From Comamonas testosteroni (GTDB lineage: Bacteria > Pseudomonadota > Gammaproteobacteria > Burkholderiales > Burkholderiaceae_C), in assembly GCF_003569915.1 (NCBI RefSeq), contig NZ_KZ984448.1, positions 62,001 through 126,000 on the forward strand: 64,000 bases of DNA, read 5' to 3'. Made by a program: the position numbers and the translations under genes. The notes beneath the pieces are model-generated. The model ran no database searches. It had not been told where the DNA came from and saw only the letters and a list, made by a program, of their open reading frames with translations. Below are positions 36,897-45,629 of the stretch, piece after piece. Within the stretch, counting starts at the first letter, position 1, and each line of letters starts with the position of its first letter.

Positions 36897-37012
36897 GTCT
36901 GTAATCAGGTACGGTATCTGCTCTGCATTGGGTCAGCTCAGACGGCAGTGCCAATGCTGATGCTTGGACGGGCCGGGGCCTTGGTCACCAAGTTTCGCAA
37001 TCCTTGAACTCA

Positions 37013-37050
37013 TGAAAAAGCCACCGCAGCTTGCGCCCGGTGGCTTTGTG
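37013..37050 (-). terminator. Terminator after bamC
   Basis: On the minus strand AAAGCCACCG, loop GGCGCAAGCTG, CGGTGGCTTTTTC. It lies 15 nt after the bamC stop codon. Confidence 0.85.
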
Positions 37051-37063
37051 ATTTTCTGAAGAC

Positions 37064-38176
37064 TTACTTCAGATCATCGGTGATGACGCGAACAATGCGC
37101 TGTCCGTTGGCTGTGCTGTCAGGCTGGCCTTGTTCGTTGAGGACCGAGACCTGAGACTTGTCACCTTCGCCTCTGACCAGAATCTGGTACTTGACGGGCG
37201 CTGCCGCTTCCTTGCCTTGGCTGAAGATCTTGCTGAAGAAGCCCTTGGACTCGACCTTGGCGTTCGGGTCCACATAGCGCACGTAGTAGATGCCACGGCT
37301 GCGGTCACGGTCTTCCACGGTAAAGCCGGTGCGGTCCAGTGCCACGCCCACACGGCGCCATGCGCGCTCAAAGCCTTCGTTCAGTTGCAGCACGGGCACG
37401 CCATTGACGGTTTCCATGCGTGCGCCGGACGATGTGACGGCAGCAGCCTTGTCGGCTCTGGCGACGGCAGATGCCTGCTCTTCGCTCACGCCGAGCTTGA
37501 CCATCAGGCGGCGCAGGAATTCGGTTTCCAGCTCGGGATCGCGAGCGCGGGGCTGCCAGATGGTGTTGTCCTTGCGTTCGCTGGTATAGACCTCCTGCAT
37601 GCCACGGTGGGTGACATAGATGCGGGTCTTGCCATCAGGTTCACGCTCCAGGCGGGTGCGGAACTTGTCGCGCTCGCTGGTGGAGTACAGAGAGTCGAAA
37701 ACCTTGCCCAGCGTCTTGCGGATCACGTCCTGCGGCAGCTTGGCGCGGTTTTCGGCCCAGTCGGTCTCGAGGATGCCCAGCTGACGGTCTTCCATCGCAT
37801 AGATGAAACCGTTTTCCAGCCAGAAGTCGCGCGCAGGCTCCCAGAGCTTGTCGGCAGAGCGATCGACGACCAGCCAGTGCTCGGCGCCATCGCGCTCGAT
37901 GCGCACGTCGCCGATCTTGTTGGAAGCCGTGTTGTTGTCCGTAGGCTTGGCGGCCTTGGCATTGGCCTGCATGGCAGCAGCGGAGACAACGCCACCAGGG
38001 ACGATGTAGCGCGAGTCTTGCGACAGCTGCGTCAGATCCGGAGGCACTTCAAGAGACGGGGCCTGGTTCTTGCCAGCGCTCTTGTAGTCGATCTTGGTCT
38101 CTTGGAACGTGGTCGTACAGGCAGTGAGGCCCAGCGCGAGGCTGAGTAGGCCCAGACGTGCAGTGTTTTGTTTCAC
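37064..38176 (-). CDS. bamC: Outer membrane assembly lipoprotein BamC
   Basis: A 370-residue BamC/NlpB lipoprotein. Lipobox LTAC (Cys20) is followed by the unstructured BamD-binding segment (IDYKSAGKNQAPSLEVPPDL) and two helix-grip domains (about 90-215 with AEHWLVVDRSADKLWEPARD, and about 245-370 with LNEGFERAWRRVGVALDRTG). It belongs to the BAM complex that inserts beta-barrel proteins into the outer membrane. It lies directly downstream of dapA, the classical dapA-bamC order, and is followed by a terminator. Confidence 0.94.
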   Translation of the reverse strand: MKQNTARLGLLSLALGLTACTTTFQETKIDYKSAGKNQAPSLEVPPDLTQLSQDSRYIVPGGVVSAAAMQANAKAAKPTDNNTASNKIGDVRIERDGAEHWLVVDRSADKLWEPARDFWLENGFIYAMEDRQLGILETDWAENRAKLPQDVIRKTLGKVFDSLYSTSERDKFRTRLEREPDGKTRIYVTHRGMQEVYTSERKDNTIWQPRARDPELETEFLRRLMVKLGVSEEQASAVARADKAAAVTSSGARMETVNGVPVLQLNEGFERAWRRVGVALDRTGFTVEDRDRSRGIYYVRYVDPNAKVESKGFFSKIFSQGKEAAAPVKYQILVRGEGDKSQVSVLNEQGQPDSTANGQRIVRVITDDLK

Positions 38177-38239
38177 GCGGATTGTCCTTGGGTAGCGTTC
38201 AAGCTATGTGCGAAAAACCGCTAGCTTAGCGCAACTCGA

Positions 38240-39136
38240 TCAGAGTACGCCAACTTTACGCAGAGCTGCCTCGACAACAGGCTCGAATTGCTCGCTCAGA
38301 GGCGTCATCGGCAGACGCATGGTGGGGCCGCACAAACCCATACGGGACGCTGCCCATTTCACGGGAATGGGATTGGCTTCCACAAACAGGCTCTTGTGCA
38401 AAGGCATGAGCTGGAACTGGATTTCCATGGCGCGCTTGATGTCGCCAGCCAGTGCCGCCTTGCACAAATCGCTCATGAGGCGAGGAGCCACGTTGGCTGT
38501 CACGCTGATATTGCCGTGGCCGCCGCACAGCATCAGTGCGACCGCAGTGGGGTCGTCACCAGAGTACACGCCAAAGCCGGCGGGCACATCGCGAATCAGC
38601 CATTGGGCGCGTTCGATGTTGCCGGTGGCTTCCTTGATGCCGACGATGCCGGGAATCTGGGTCAGGCGCAGCACGGTGTCGTGTTGCAGATCAGCGACCG
38701 AGCGGCCGGGCACGTTGTAGAGGATCACGGGCAGGTCGCCCGTGGCTTCTGCAATGGCCTTGAAGTGTTGATACTGGCCTTCTTGCGTGGGCTTGTTGTA
38801 GTAGGGCACGACCTGCAACTGGCTGTCGGCGCCCACGGAGCGGGCGTACTTGGCCAGCTCGATGGCTTCGTGGGTGCTGTTGGCACCGCAGCCGGCCATG
38901 ATGGAGACGCGGCCTGCGGCCTGCTCGACAGCTACGCGGATGATTTCACGGTGCTCTTCCACATTCACGGTGGGGGATTCACCGGTCGTGCCGACCACAC
39001 CGATGCAGTTGGTGCCTTCGGCCACATGCCAGTCGATGAGTTTGCGCAGCGACGGGTAGTCGACGCTAACGTCTTCGAGCATGGGGGTAATCAGGGCAAC
39101 AATACTGCCGGTGAGAGCAACGGTGGATGAGGTCAT
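38240..39136 (-). CDS. dapA: 4-hydroxy-tetrahydrodipicolinate synthase
   Basis: A 298-residue DapA. It condenses pyruvate with aspartate semialdehyde, the first committed step of lysine and diaminopimelate synthesis. Visible motifs are [21 protein letters not shown], catalytic Tyr in LYNVPGRS and the Schiff-base Lys in [12 protein letters not shown] at 39136 ([10 protein letters not shown]) fits the family; a TTG four codons upstream is less likely. bamC follows 63 bp downstream. Confidence 0.96.
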   Translation of the reverse strand: MTSSTVALTGSIVALITPMLEDVSVDYPSLRKLIDWHVAEGTNCIGVVGTTGESPTVNVEEHREIIRVAVEQAAGRVSIMAGCGANSTHEAIELAKYARSVGADSQLQVVPYYNKPTQEGQYQHFKAIAEATGDLPVILYNVPGRSVADLQHDTVLRLTQIPGIVGIKEATGNIERAQWLIRDVPAGFGVYSGDDPTAVALMLCGGHGNISVTANVAPRLMSDLCKAALAGDIKRAMEIQFQLMPLHKSLFVEANPIPVKWAASRMGLCGPTMRLPMTPLSEQFEPVVEAALRKVGVL

Positions 39137-39359
39137 ATCCGCAATCAAAAACGGGAAAGTTTCATTCTACAAACAGGCTTGCCCGCAATGGCACAGTTTT
39201 CAGGTGCGGCTGCCGAGCAAAACCCATATTTTGTCGATGTGTTGTTGATAAATGACGATTCGACGAAATCATTGCAGTGATCGCGTCAAATTGTTGTGTG
39301 GTTGCAGATCGCTTTCGCCAGCTTGCGAGCGAGTTCACTACCCCGTCTGAATCCGCCGC

Positions 39360-40376
39360 CTATCTTTTGCGCTGCAGATATTCGCGCCAGGTCTGACCCG
39401 TGGGGGTGATGCTGAAATCCTTGATGGAAAACATTGCTATTTCGGCCTCTGGTCCTTGCTCCATAAGCGTGAGCAGCTCACCTTTTTTCAATTTGAGTTG
39501 ACTTCGGCTCGCGTACAGGTCGGGCGCAGACAGCAGTTTCCCGTCGCTGCTGTACACGCGAGGCTGCAGCTGCGGCGTAAAGGCCAGCAATTTGCCGCCG
39601 GGGTGGACTCTGGGCGGGGAGCTGAGAAAGCTGCGCTCAATCAACTCATATTCACAAGGGATGATCACTGTGCCGCTGATATGAATCACGCCCTCCAGCG
39701 CGCGGCTGCTGGGGCTGCCGTCGCTTTCCACAAATGGCACGCGGATGGCGGCGACGCTGAGCCCCGTTTTGGGGTCGAACTCGTTGACTCGCTCATAGGG
39801 GCTGTCAAACGGGCTATCAAACAAGGTCTTGCCATGGGCGTCCATGACCAGGGCCTGCTCGCGAAAGTCCTGCCCGCGATCGGCGCGCAAGGTCTGGTCG
39901 CCAGGCCACCAACTGGCGTCAATGATGCGGGTGTGCAGCAATTCCATGCTCGGAAAGCTGCGCAGCTCATTACCCTCTCCAGCCTGAGCGGATTTGACTT
40001 GCACCACATGGGGCGTGATGGAGAGCAGGTCTTTGTAGCCTGCCGAGGGTGGAATCAGCCACTGGCCTTGCAAGTCCATCAGGCCTGAGGGGCGGCCTGC
40101 GCCGGCTTCTTCTTCAGGAAACTGCACATGCAGATGGCCGCCAACGGCCTGGGCCAGAATCGCGCCTTCCTGCGGCCGCAGTATCCAGCGGCCATCGGCA
40201 GTGACAATGCCCAGCGGCCAGTCCTCGCACTCGCTTTGCGACGGCAAGAGCTGGCCAGTGCGGGGGTGCTGTCTGGGCAGAACGGTAAATGCCGCTAGGT
40301 CCTCGTCCCAGGCGTCGCAATGCGGCGGCGCGTAGTCGCGGGCCAGCCATTCGGGCAAAACCTTGTCATTGCTCAT
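39360..40376 (-). CDS. WG-type repeat protein, short paralogue
   Basis: A 338-residue protein of unknown function, cytoplasmic by lack of a signal. It consists of WG/KWG-like beta segments (PLGIVTADGRWILRPQEG, GLMDLQGQWLIPPSAG, EGVIHISGTVIIPCEYELIE). It is paralogous along its whole length to residues of about 205-560 of the next upstream product at 40396-42531: HPRTGQLLPS against HPRTGEKLPG, and FSIKDFSITPTGQTWREY against FSLKDFSITRTGETWDDY. It starts 19 bp after that gene, so a tandem duplication within one operon is the simplest origin. Confidence 0.8.
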   Translation of the reverse strand: MSNDKVLPEWLARDYAPPHCDAWDEDLAAFTVLPRQHPRTGQLLPSQSECEDWPLGIVTADGRWILRPQEGAILAQAVGGHLHVQFPEEEAGAGRPSGLMDLQGQWLIPPSAGYKDLLSITPHVVQVKSAQAGEGNELRSFPSMELLHTRIIDASWWPGDQTLRADRGQDFREQALVMDAHGKTLFDSPFDSPYERVNEFDPKTGLSVAAIRVPFVESDGSPSSRALEGVIHISGTVIIPCEYELIERSFLSSPPRVHPGGKLLAFTPQLQPRVYSSDGKLLSAPDLYASRSQLKLKKGELLTLMEQGPEAEIAMFSIKDFSITPTGQTWREYLQRKR

Positions 40377-40395
40377 GCTGGCTCCTTGATGATCT

Positions 40396-42531
40396 TCAGG
40401 CGCTGTAGTTCCAGGCCGTGATGCTGGCCTGCGCCAGACGGTCCATGAAGTCTTCGGCATCATCGGCGCGCACCACGGTGATGCGGATGCTGTCGTCATC
40501 GGTGGCCAGCTTGATCAGGGCCAGATCACGGCTGCTCAGGTGCTCGGCCAGATGCTCCAGTCCGCTTTCCACGCCGTCGGCAGGTGTGTCCCATTCCCAG
40601 TCATCGGTGCCGGGCAGCCAGTGGGTGTCTGCGATGCTGTCGGCATCTTTCCAGTCAAAGCGGGCGAACTGGGTGGCAATGGGGATGAGGTGCACCCAGT
40701 ACAGCGTCAGCGCGTTTTCGCCCTCCGGCAGGTGCATGACGTTCGGGTCGATTTCGTCATCTTCATCCCAGCCCATATCGTCCGGGTCGGGGTCGGCCAC
40801 GCAGTCGCGCCATTGCTGCAGCAGCTCGGCGGCTTCGTCTTCGTCACCCAGGCAGAGGATGCGGGTCAGGTCGCTCATCCAGACTTCATCCTCGGCCTCG
40901 ATCAACTCCTCGCGGGTCATGGTCGTGGGTTCGGCCTGTTCGCCGTTCAGCCCCTTGAACATGCCGCGCATCGCATTGCGGTAGTCGTCCCAGGTCTCGC
41001 CCGTGCGGGTGATGCTGAAGTCCTTGAGTGAAAACATGACCAGTTCGGCCTCAGGTCCTTCTCCCATAAAGGTGAGCAGCTCATTTTTTTTCGGGCTGCA
41101 GTTAAGCGGCGGGCACCAGATATCGGGGGACGCCAGCAGCTTGCCCTTGGTGTTGTAGACATGGGGCTGGCCTTTGTCGGTAATGGCCAAAAGCTTGCTG
41201 CCGGGCAGCACCTTGGGCGGCGAGCTGTTGAAGCCGCGCTCTATGGTCTTGTACTGGCAGGGAATGATTTCTTGGCCGGTGATGTGAATCACGCCTTCAC
41301 GAATCTCGGAGCAGGTTTCGCCCTCGTCATTGACGGTGGTCACCCGTGCCAGCACCACGGCCAGACCCGTCTTGGCGTTGAAATCATGGATTTGCTCGTA
41401 TTTGCCTGCATCAAACAGCGGGTGACCATCCGACTTGAGCAGCAGTTGATGTGAATCGCCATACGGCCCTTTTTCGGCGCGGATGAACTGGTCCTCTTCC
41501 TCGTTGTAGTAGATGCTGCTCACGCCTTCGTGAAGCAACTCAAGCCCCGGCAGGCTGCGCAGGTCTTCCATATTTTCCAGGTGCGGGGACTTGCAGGCCA
41601 TGACCTGGTGCGTGATGGCGTAGGCATTGCGGTAGCCCGCTGAGGGCGGAACCACCCAGTTGCCATTCAAGTCCTTGAGGCCGGATTTCTCGCCTTCGCC
41701 TTCCTTAACCTCGGGGTAGCGCACATTGATATAGCCGCCCGAGGTGTAGGTGCCATTGGCGCCTTCGATGGGCTTGACCAGCCAGCGGCCATAGGGCGTG
41801 ACCAGCCCCACAGGCCAGTTGTCACGGTGGTTTTCACCGGGCAGCTTCTCACCCGTGCGCGGGTGCTTTCTGGGCATGACGTAATAGGCTTCGGCACCTT
41901 CGTCCCAGGCGCTGTGGTAGCGCTCCACATAGTCGTTCTTGAGCCAGTCCGGCCAGTCGTCATCGTTCTCACGCTCGATGACTTCGGTGCGCATCAGCAC
42001 AGAATGGCTCCACCATCCATATTGTGATTGGGGATCGCGCTTCAGAATTTGTAGCGATTCGGGCAGGGCGTCAGCGCTGCAATCCCACTGCAGGCAGCGA
42101 TCGCGCAGGGTGTCGAGCGCTGCGGCGTATTCGGGCTCGTCAAAACCGTGCGGAATCAGGCTGGCACAGTCCAGCAGCAGCCAGTGGCGCTGGCTTTGCA
42201 TGACGATGTCATCAATCTGCTGCCACTGCTTTCTGGCGGAATCCGGCCAGTTGGCGGGAAGTGGCTCCATCTTGGCCTTGAGCCATTGCCAGCGGGCTTT
42301 GACCTCGTCCATGGGCGCTGCCAGTGAGATCAGGCTTTCCTTGTCCTGATAGGCGCTGCAGGGCACCCGCTCAGGCAGATGTTTGGCATCGCCCAGCAGC
42401 AGACTGAACAGCAGCGGCGTGGATTCAAACCATTCGGCCCAGCCTTCACAGGGGCCGCCGGGCTGGGCGGGCCATTCAGTGGTCGGGCTGGGGTGCTCGT
42501 CGTGGGCCAGAAGCAGGGCGTAGTTGGGCAT
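40396..42531 (-). CDS. Large WG-type repeat protein with extra N- and C-terminal domains
   Basis: A 711-residue protein of unknown function in three parts. Residues about 1-205 form a helical domain (PLLFSLLLGDAKHLPERVPC, VKARWQWLKAKMEPLPANW). Residues about 205-565 are the WG-like region shared with the short paralogue (PVGLVTPYGRWLVKPIEG, EGVIHITGQEIIPCQYKTIE). Residues about 575-711 form an acidic C-terminal domain (ADPDPDDMGWDEDDEIDPN, then FARFDWKDADSIADTHWLPG) that may belong to the DUF6630 type; this last assignment is tentative. It lies 43 bp after a methyltransferase gene, within a likely operon on this strand. Confidence 0.8.
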   Translation of the reverse strand: MPNYALLLAHDEHPSPTTEWPAQPGGPCEGWAEWFESTPLLFSLLLGDAKHLPERVPCSAYQDKESLISLAAPMDEVKARWQWLKAKMEPLPANWPDSARKQWQQIDDIVMQSQRHWLLLDCASLIPHGFDEPEYAAALDTLRDRCLQWDCSADALPESLQILKRDPQSQYGWWSHSVLMRTEVIERENDDDWPDWLKNDYVERYHSAWDEGAEAYYVMPRKHPRTGEKLPGENHRDNWPVGLVTPYGRWLVKPIEGANGTYTSGGYINVRYPEVKEGEGEKSGLKDLNGNWVVPPSAGYRNAYAITHQVMACKSPHLENMEDLRSLPGLELLHEGVSSIYYNEEEDQFIRAEKGPYGDSHQLLLKSDGHPLFDAGKYEQIHDFNAKTGLAVVLARVTTVNDEGETCSEIREGVIHITGQEIIPCQYKTIERGFNSSPPKVLPGSKLLAITDKGQPHVYNTKGKLLASPDIWCPPLNCSPKKNELLTFMGEGPEAELVMFSLKDFSITRTGETWDDYRNAMRGMFKGLNGEQAEPTTMTREELIEAEDEVWMSDLTRILCLGDEDEAAELLQQWRDCVADPDPDDMGWDEDDEIDPNVMHLPEGENALTLYWVHLIPIATQFARFDWKDADSIADTHWLPGTDDWEWDTPADGVESGLEHLAEHLSSRDLALIKLATDDDSIRITVVRADDAEDFMDRLAQASITAWNYSA

Positions 42532-42574
42532 GGCGGTCTTTCAGAGGATCGTCAGGGCTTGGGGCAGCAGAGTT

Positions 42575-43156
42575 TCAGATGCTCAGCAAGGCAGGTGTGG
42601 GGGCTTGCCCGTCAGGCTTGATGGCGGCAACGCGCTGCACCACGCGCTCGGGCAGGTGCAATTGGCCGTGCTCATAGGCCACGATGGACCAGCCCGCGCA
42701 GACCTGCAGCAGCTCGCCCGGCTCCAGCAGAAAGTCGGGGCGCGAGGGCTTGCCAAAAGCCTCGTTGCCCTGGGCAAAGGTTTCATAAAGCAGCAGGCCG
42801 CCGGGTTTGACGCTGTCCAGAATCTGCGTCCACAGTGGTCGCCACAGGTAGTTGGTGACGACCACGGCATCGAACTGCCGACCGGGCAGCGGCCAGGGGC
42901 CGTCTTCAATATCGGCCTGTATGGACTGGCCCAGGTTTGCTACTGCATCGATAGCTGCCTGCGCTTTATCAATACCGACTACACGGTGTTTTTGTGCATG
43001 AAACAGCCGCATATGCCGCCCCAGGCCGCAGGCAATGTCGAGGACTTCGCCTTGCGGTCGCACCAAATGGGCAAAACGGCTAATCCATGCAGAAGGCGCC
43101 TGTGCGCCGTGGGAGGAGGGCAGCGCGGCTGCCAAGGCTGGAATAGGGCTGGTCAT
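42575..43156 (-). CDS. Class I SAM-dependent methyltransferase
   Basis: A 193-residue methyltransferase. Motif I is VLDIACGLGRHMRLF near residue 40, followed by the motif II acidic region VVGIDKAQAAID and DAVVVTNYLWRP. It resembles small TehB/UbiE-like methyltransferases; substrate unknown. ATG at 43156 is chosen because the in-frame ATG at 43357 adds a Pro/Arg-rich leader that overlaps the upstream SDR gene. The segment GIDKAQAAIDAVANL is encoded by a family B repeat-like DNA stretch (42946-42994), yet the motif remains functional-looking. Confidence 0.88.
   Translation of the reverse strand: MTSPIPALAAALPSSHGAQAPSAWISRFAHLVRPQGEVLDIACGLGRHMRLFHAQKHRVVGIDKAQAAIDAVANLGQSIQADIEDGPWPLPGRQFDAVVVTNYLWRPLWTQILDSVKPGGLLLYETFAQGNEAFGKPSRPDFLLEPGELLQVCAGWSIVAYEHGQLHLPERVVQRVAAIKPDGQAPTPALLSI
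42946..42994 (+). repeat. Family B repeat within the methyltransferase gene
   Basis: ATCGATAGCTGCCTGCGCTT, then ATCAATACCGACTACACGG and TGTTTTTG follows the 54290 copy closely (GATAGCTG, GC step, GACTA-A-GG, TTTTTG). It is in frame on the minus strand, inside the SAM-binding region. Confidence 0.6.
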
Positions 43157-43200
43157 CTTGCGGAAAACTATAGCAGCGGCGTTTAGCCTCCCGCTGTAAC

Positions 43201-44013
43201 TCAATGTGGCTTCATATCGTCTTTGACGGCAGCCAGCGCCATGTTTTCCACCACTCCGGGGGCGATCAGCTTGACGAAGCGGCCCAGCTTGCCTTTGGAA
43301 GTCATCACCACCTCGCGCTGGCGGCGGTGCATGCCGTCGAGGATAAGGCGCGCGCACTCCTCGGTTGTCATGGCGCCATCTTCCTTGAGGCCGCTGACGC
43401 CCGCAGCCACGCCCTTGGCGTTGTAGCCGTGGTAGCGGATGCGCGTGTCCACCACACCGGGGTAGGCGGTGGTCACGCTCACGCCTGTGGGCTTGAGTTC
43501 GGTGCGCAGCGCCTCAAAAAAGCCGGCCATGGCAAATTTGCTGGCGCTGTAGGCCGTGCGCCCGGGCACGCCCACCAGACCGGCCAGAGACGACACTGCC
43601 ACGATGCTGCCCGTGCTGGCCTTGAGATGTGGCAGCGCAGCATGGGTGCACCACACGCTGCCCCAGAGGTTGATGCGCATCAGGCGTTCGTACCACCCCA
43701 GGTCCTCGGCGCTGACATCCTCAAACAGTGCGTGGGCCGAAACACCGGCGTTGTTGATCAGTGCATTGAGCCCGCCAAACTGCTGCACGGCGGTGGCTAT
43801 CAGTGCGCGGCATTGCGCTTCGTCGGCGACATCGGTGGGTTGCACCCACACTTGCGCGCCCTGTGCGCGACATTGTTCGGCGACGGTTTGCAGATTGGCT
43901 TCGCTGCGGGCCGCAAGTGTGAGCTTTAGCTGGTCTTGATGGGTGCGGGCAAGCTGGCGAGCCATTTCGGCGCCAATGCCATCGGATGCGCCAGTGATGA
44001 TGATGTGGGGCAT
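43201..44013 (-). CDS. Short-chain dehydrogenase/reductase (SDR)
   Basis: A 270-residue classical SDR. It has the cofactor motif TGASDGIGAEMA at 7-18, NNAGVSAHALF near 88, catalytic Ser in VAVSSLAGLVG and the YSASK active-site motif near 157, followed by PGVVDTRI. It reduces or oxidises an unidentified carbonyl/alcohol with NAD(P)(H). It sits between the 43-residue membrane protein gene (43 bp upstream) and the methyltransferase gene, on the same strand. Confidence 0.92.
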   Translation of the reverse strand: MPHIIITGASDGIGAEMARQLARTHQDQLKLTLAARSEANLQTVAEQCRAQGAQVWVQPTDVADEAQCRALIATAVQQFGGLNALINNAGVSAHALFEDVSAEDLGWYERLMRINLWGSVWCTHAALPHLKASTGSIVAVSSLAGLVGVPGRTAYSASKFAMAGFFEALRTELKPTGVSVTTAYPGVVDTRIRYHGYNAKGVAAGVSGLKEDGAMTTEECARLILDGMHRRQREVVMTSKGKLGRFVKLIAPGVVENMALAAVKDDMKPH

Positions 44014-44055
44014 GAAACCTCCCGGCCATGCCGCCCGGGCGGATTGCCCCAGAGC

Positions 44056-44187
44056 TTAAAAGCAGGCCCAGACCTGGTCAGCGAGTGTGACCATGAACTC
44101 GGGCTGCAGATACAGGGCAAACACGGCCAGCAAAACCGCCAGGATGGCGGCCCAGATCAGCGTGCGTTGCCAGAGCTTGCCAGACAT
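44056..44187 (-). CDS. 43-residue single-pass membrane protein
   Basis: ATG 44187 to TAA 44056, too short for routine gene finding. The product starts MSGKLWQRTLIWAAILAVLL and continues AVFALYLQPEFMVTLADQVW, then ACF: a short basic N-terminus, one strong transmembrane helix (about 9-27), then a short amphipathic tail. The start lies 5 nt after the MFS stop codon (TGA-ACACC-ATG), so translation is probably coupled. Small hydrophobic proteins of this layout often accompany transporters; a role as an accessory subunit is inferred. Confidence 0.65.
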   Translation of the reverse strand: MSGKLWQRTLIWAAILAVLLAVFALYLQPEFMVTLADQVWACF

Positions 44188-44192
44188 GGTGT

Positions 44193-45416
44193 TCAAGCCG
44201 CCTGGGCAGCGCTGCGCTGAATCGGCCCCTCGCGCACCGGCAGGTTGACGATGGCGGCAAAAATGCCCAGGGCAATCGACAGATACCAGACCATGTTGTA
44301 GCTGCCATTGAGGTCATACAGATAGCCCCCCAGCCACACGCCCATGAAGCTGCCGATCTGGTGACTGAAGAACACAAAGCCGCCCAGCATGGACAGGTGC
44401 TGCACGCCAAAGATCTGGGCGATGGTGGCATTGGTCAGCGGCACAGTGGACAGCCACAGGAAACCCATGATGGCGCAAAACACATAGACGGACCAGGGCG
44501 ACAGCGGCACCAGCAAAAAGCCCACGGTGGCCACTGAGCGCAGGCCGTAGATGCCCGCCAACAGATAGCGCTTGGGCATCTTCTGGCCCAGGTTGCCTGC
44601 CAGATAGGTGCCAAAGATATTGAACAAACCCACCAGTGCCAGTGACGTGCTCGCAACCTGGGGCGCCATGCCGAAGTCCTTGAGGTAGCTGGGCATGTGC
44701 ACCCCAATGAACATGACCTGAAAGCCGCAGACAAAATAGCCCGCAGTCAGCAGCACAAAGCTGGGGTAGCTCCAGGCCTCCTTGAGCGCCTGGCCGATGG
44801 TCTGGTCCCGCTTCATGGGCGCGCCGCTGGAGAAACCGGGCTCGCGCAGGCCGAAGGCCAGGGCGACGATCAGCAAGGCGAACAGGGCCAGAACCAGCAG
44901 CGCATTGGACCAGCCGAACTGGGCGATCAAACGCCCCTCCACCGGCACCATGAAAAACTGGCCGAAAGAGCCAGCCGCAGCCGTGACCCCCATGGCCCAG
45001 CCGCGTCGCGCCACGGGAATTTGCCGCCCCAGCACACCGTAGATCACCGCATAGGTGGTGCCGGCTTGTGCGGCGCCAATCAGCACGCCTGCTGACAGGA
45101 TGAACAGCGTGGTGGTGGGCGCCATGGCCATGCCCGCCAGACCCAGCGCATAGAGGATGGAGCCGCCGATCAGCACCTTGAAGGCACCGATGCGGTCCGC
45201 CAGCATGCCGACAAAAATGCCCAGCACGCCCCAGGACAGGTTTTGAATGGCAATGGCCAGAGAAAAGCTCTCGCGCGTCCAGCCCATTTCCTGCGTGATG
45301 GGCTGCAGCCACAGGCCGAAGCCGTGGCGTATGCCCATGGAGAGGGTGACGATGGCCCCACCGCACAGAAGAATCTGGGCCATGGACATGGGCTGTGGTG
45401 TTGTCTTTGTTGTCAT
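44193..45416 (-). CDS. Major facilitator superfamily transporter
   Basis: A 407-residue inner-membrane transporter with about 12 hydrophobic segments. The segment HGFGLWLQPITQEMGWTRES near the N-terminus and the loop GMLADRIGAFKVLIGG (the MFS motif A position) resemble oxalate/formate-antiporter-like MFS members. Substrate unknown. ATG at 45416 gives MTTKTTPQPM; ten codons further upstream add nothing conserved. It is the first gene of a minus-strand run continuing with the 43-residue protein, SDR, methyltransferase and the two WG proteins. Confidence 0.92.
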   Translation of the reverse strand: MTTKTTPQPMSMAQILLCGGAIVTLSMGIRHGFGLWLQPITQEMGWTRESFSLAIAIQNLSWGVLGIFVGMLADRIGAFKVLIGGSILYALGLAGMAMAPTTTLFILSAGVLIGAAQAGTTYAVIYGVLGRQIPVARRGWAMGVTAAAGSFGQFFMVPVEGRLIAQFGWSNALLVLALFALLIVALAFGLREPGFSSGAPMKRDQTIGQALKEAWSYPSFVLLTAGYFVCGFQVMFIGVHMPSYLKDFGMAPQVASTSLALVGLFNIFGTYLAGNLGQKMPKRYLLAGIYGLRSVATVGFLLVPLSPWSVYVFCAIMGFLWLSTVPLTNATIAQIFGVQHLSMLGGFVFFSHQIGSFMGVWLGGYLYDLNGSYNMVWYLSIALGIFAAIVNLPVREGPIQRSAAQAA

Positions 45417-45629
45417 GTCGTTTGAGCAAATGCGGTCAGAGCGCAACTTTAACGAAACAAGTTGTTTTAGGTGCAGGCTGGTCGTCGCGTACGAGGCAGG
45501 CTGTATTGTCAGATGGCGAGGTCAGACCTTGCTCAAGACAGAAGATCAGGGTTTGTGCCAAAGTATTGAAAGCTAACAACTGTGAATTTATCCAGCTCAA
45601 ATCTGGAGAGGCCACTACAATCCGCCCCC

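Noticed and set aside
36452-36954. Ser/Val- and Ala-rich frames opposite the Ala-repeat lipoprotein gene
   Set aside because: They mirror the GCT/GCA repeats of the real gene, which has a lipobox, ribosome site and terminator.
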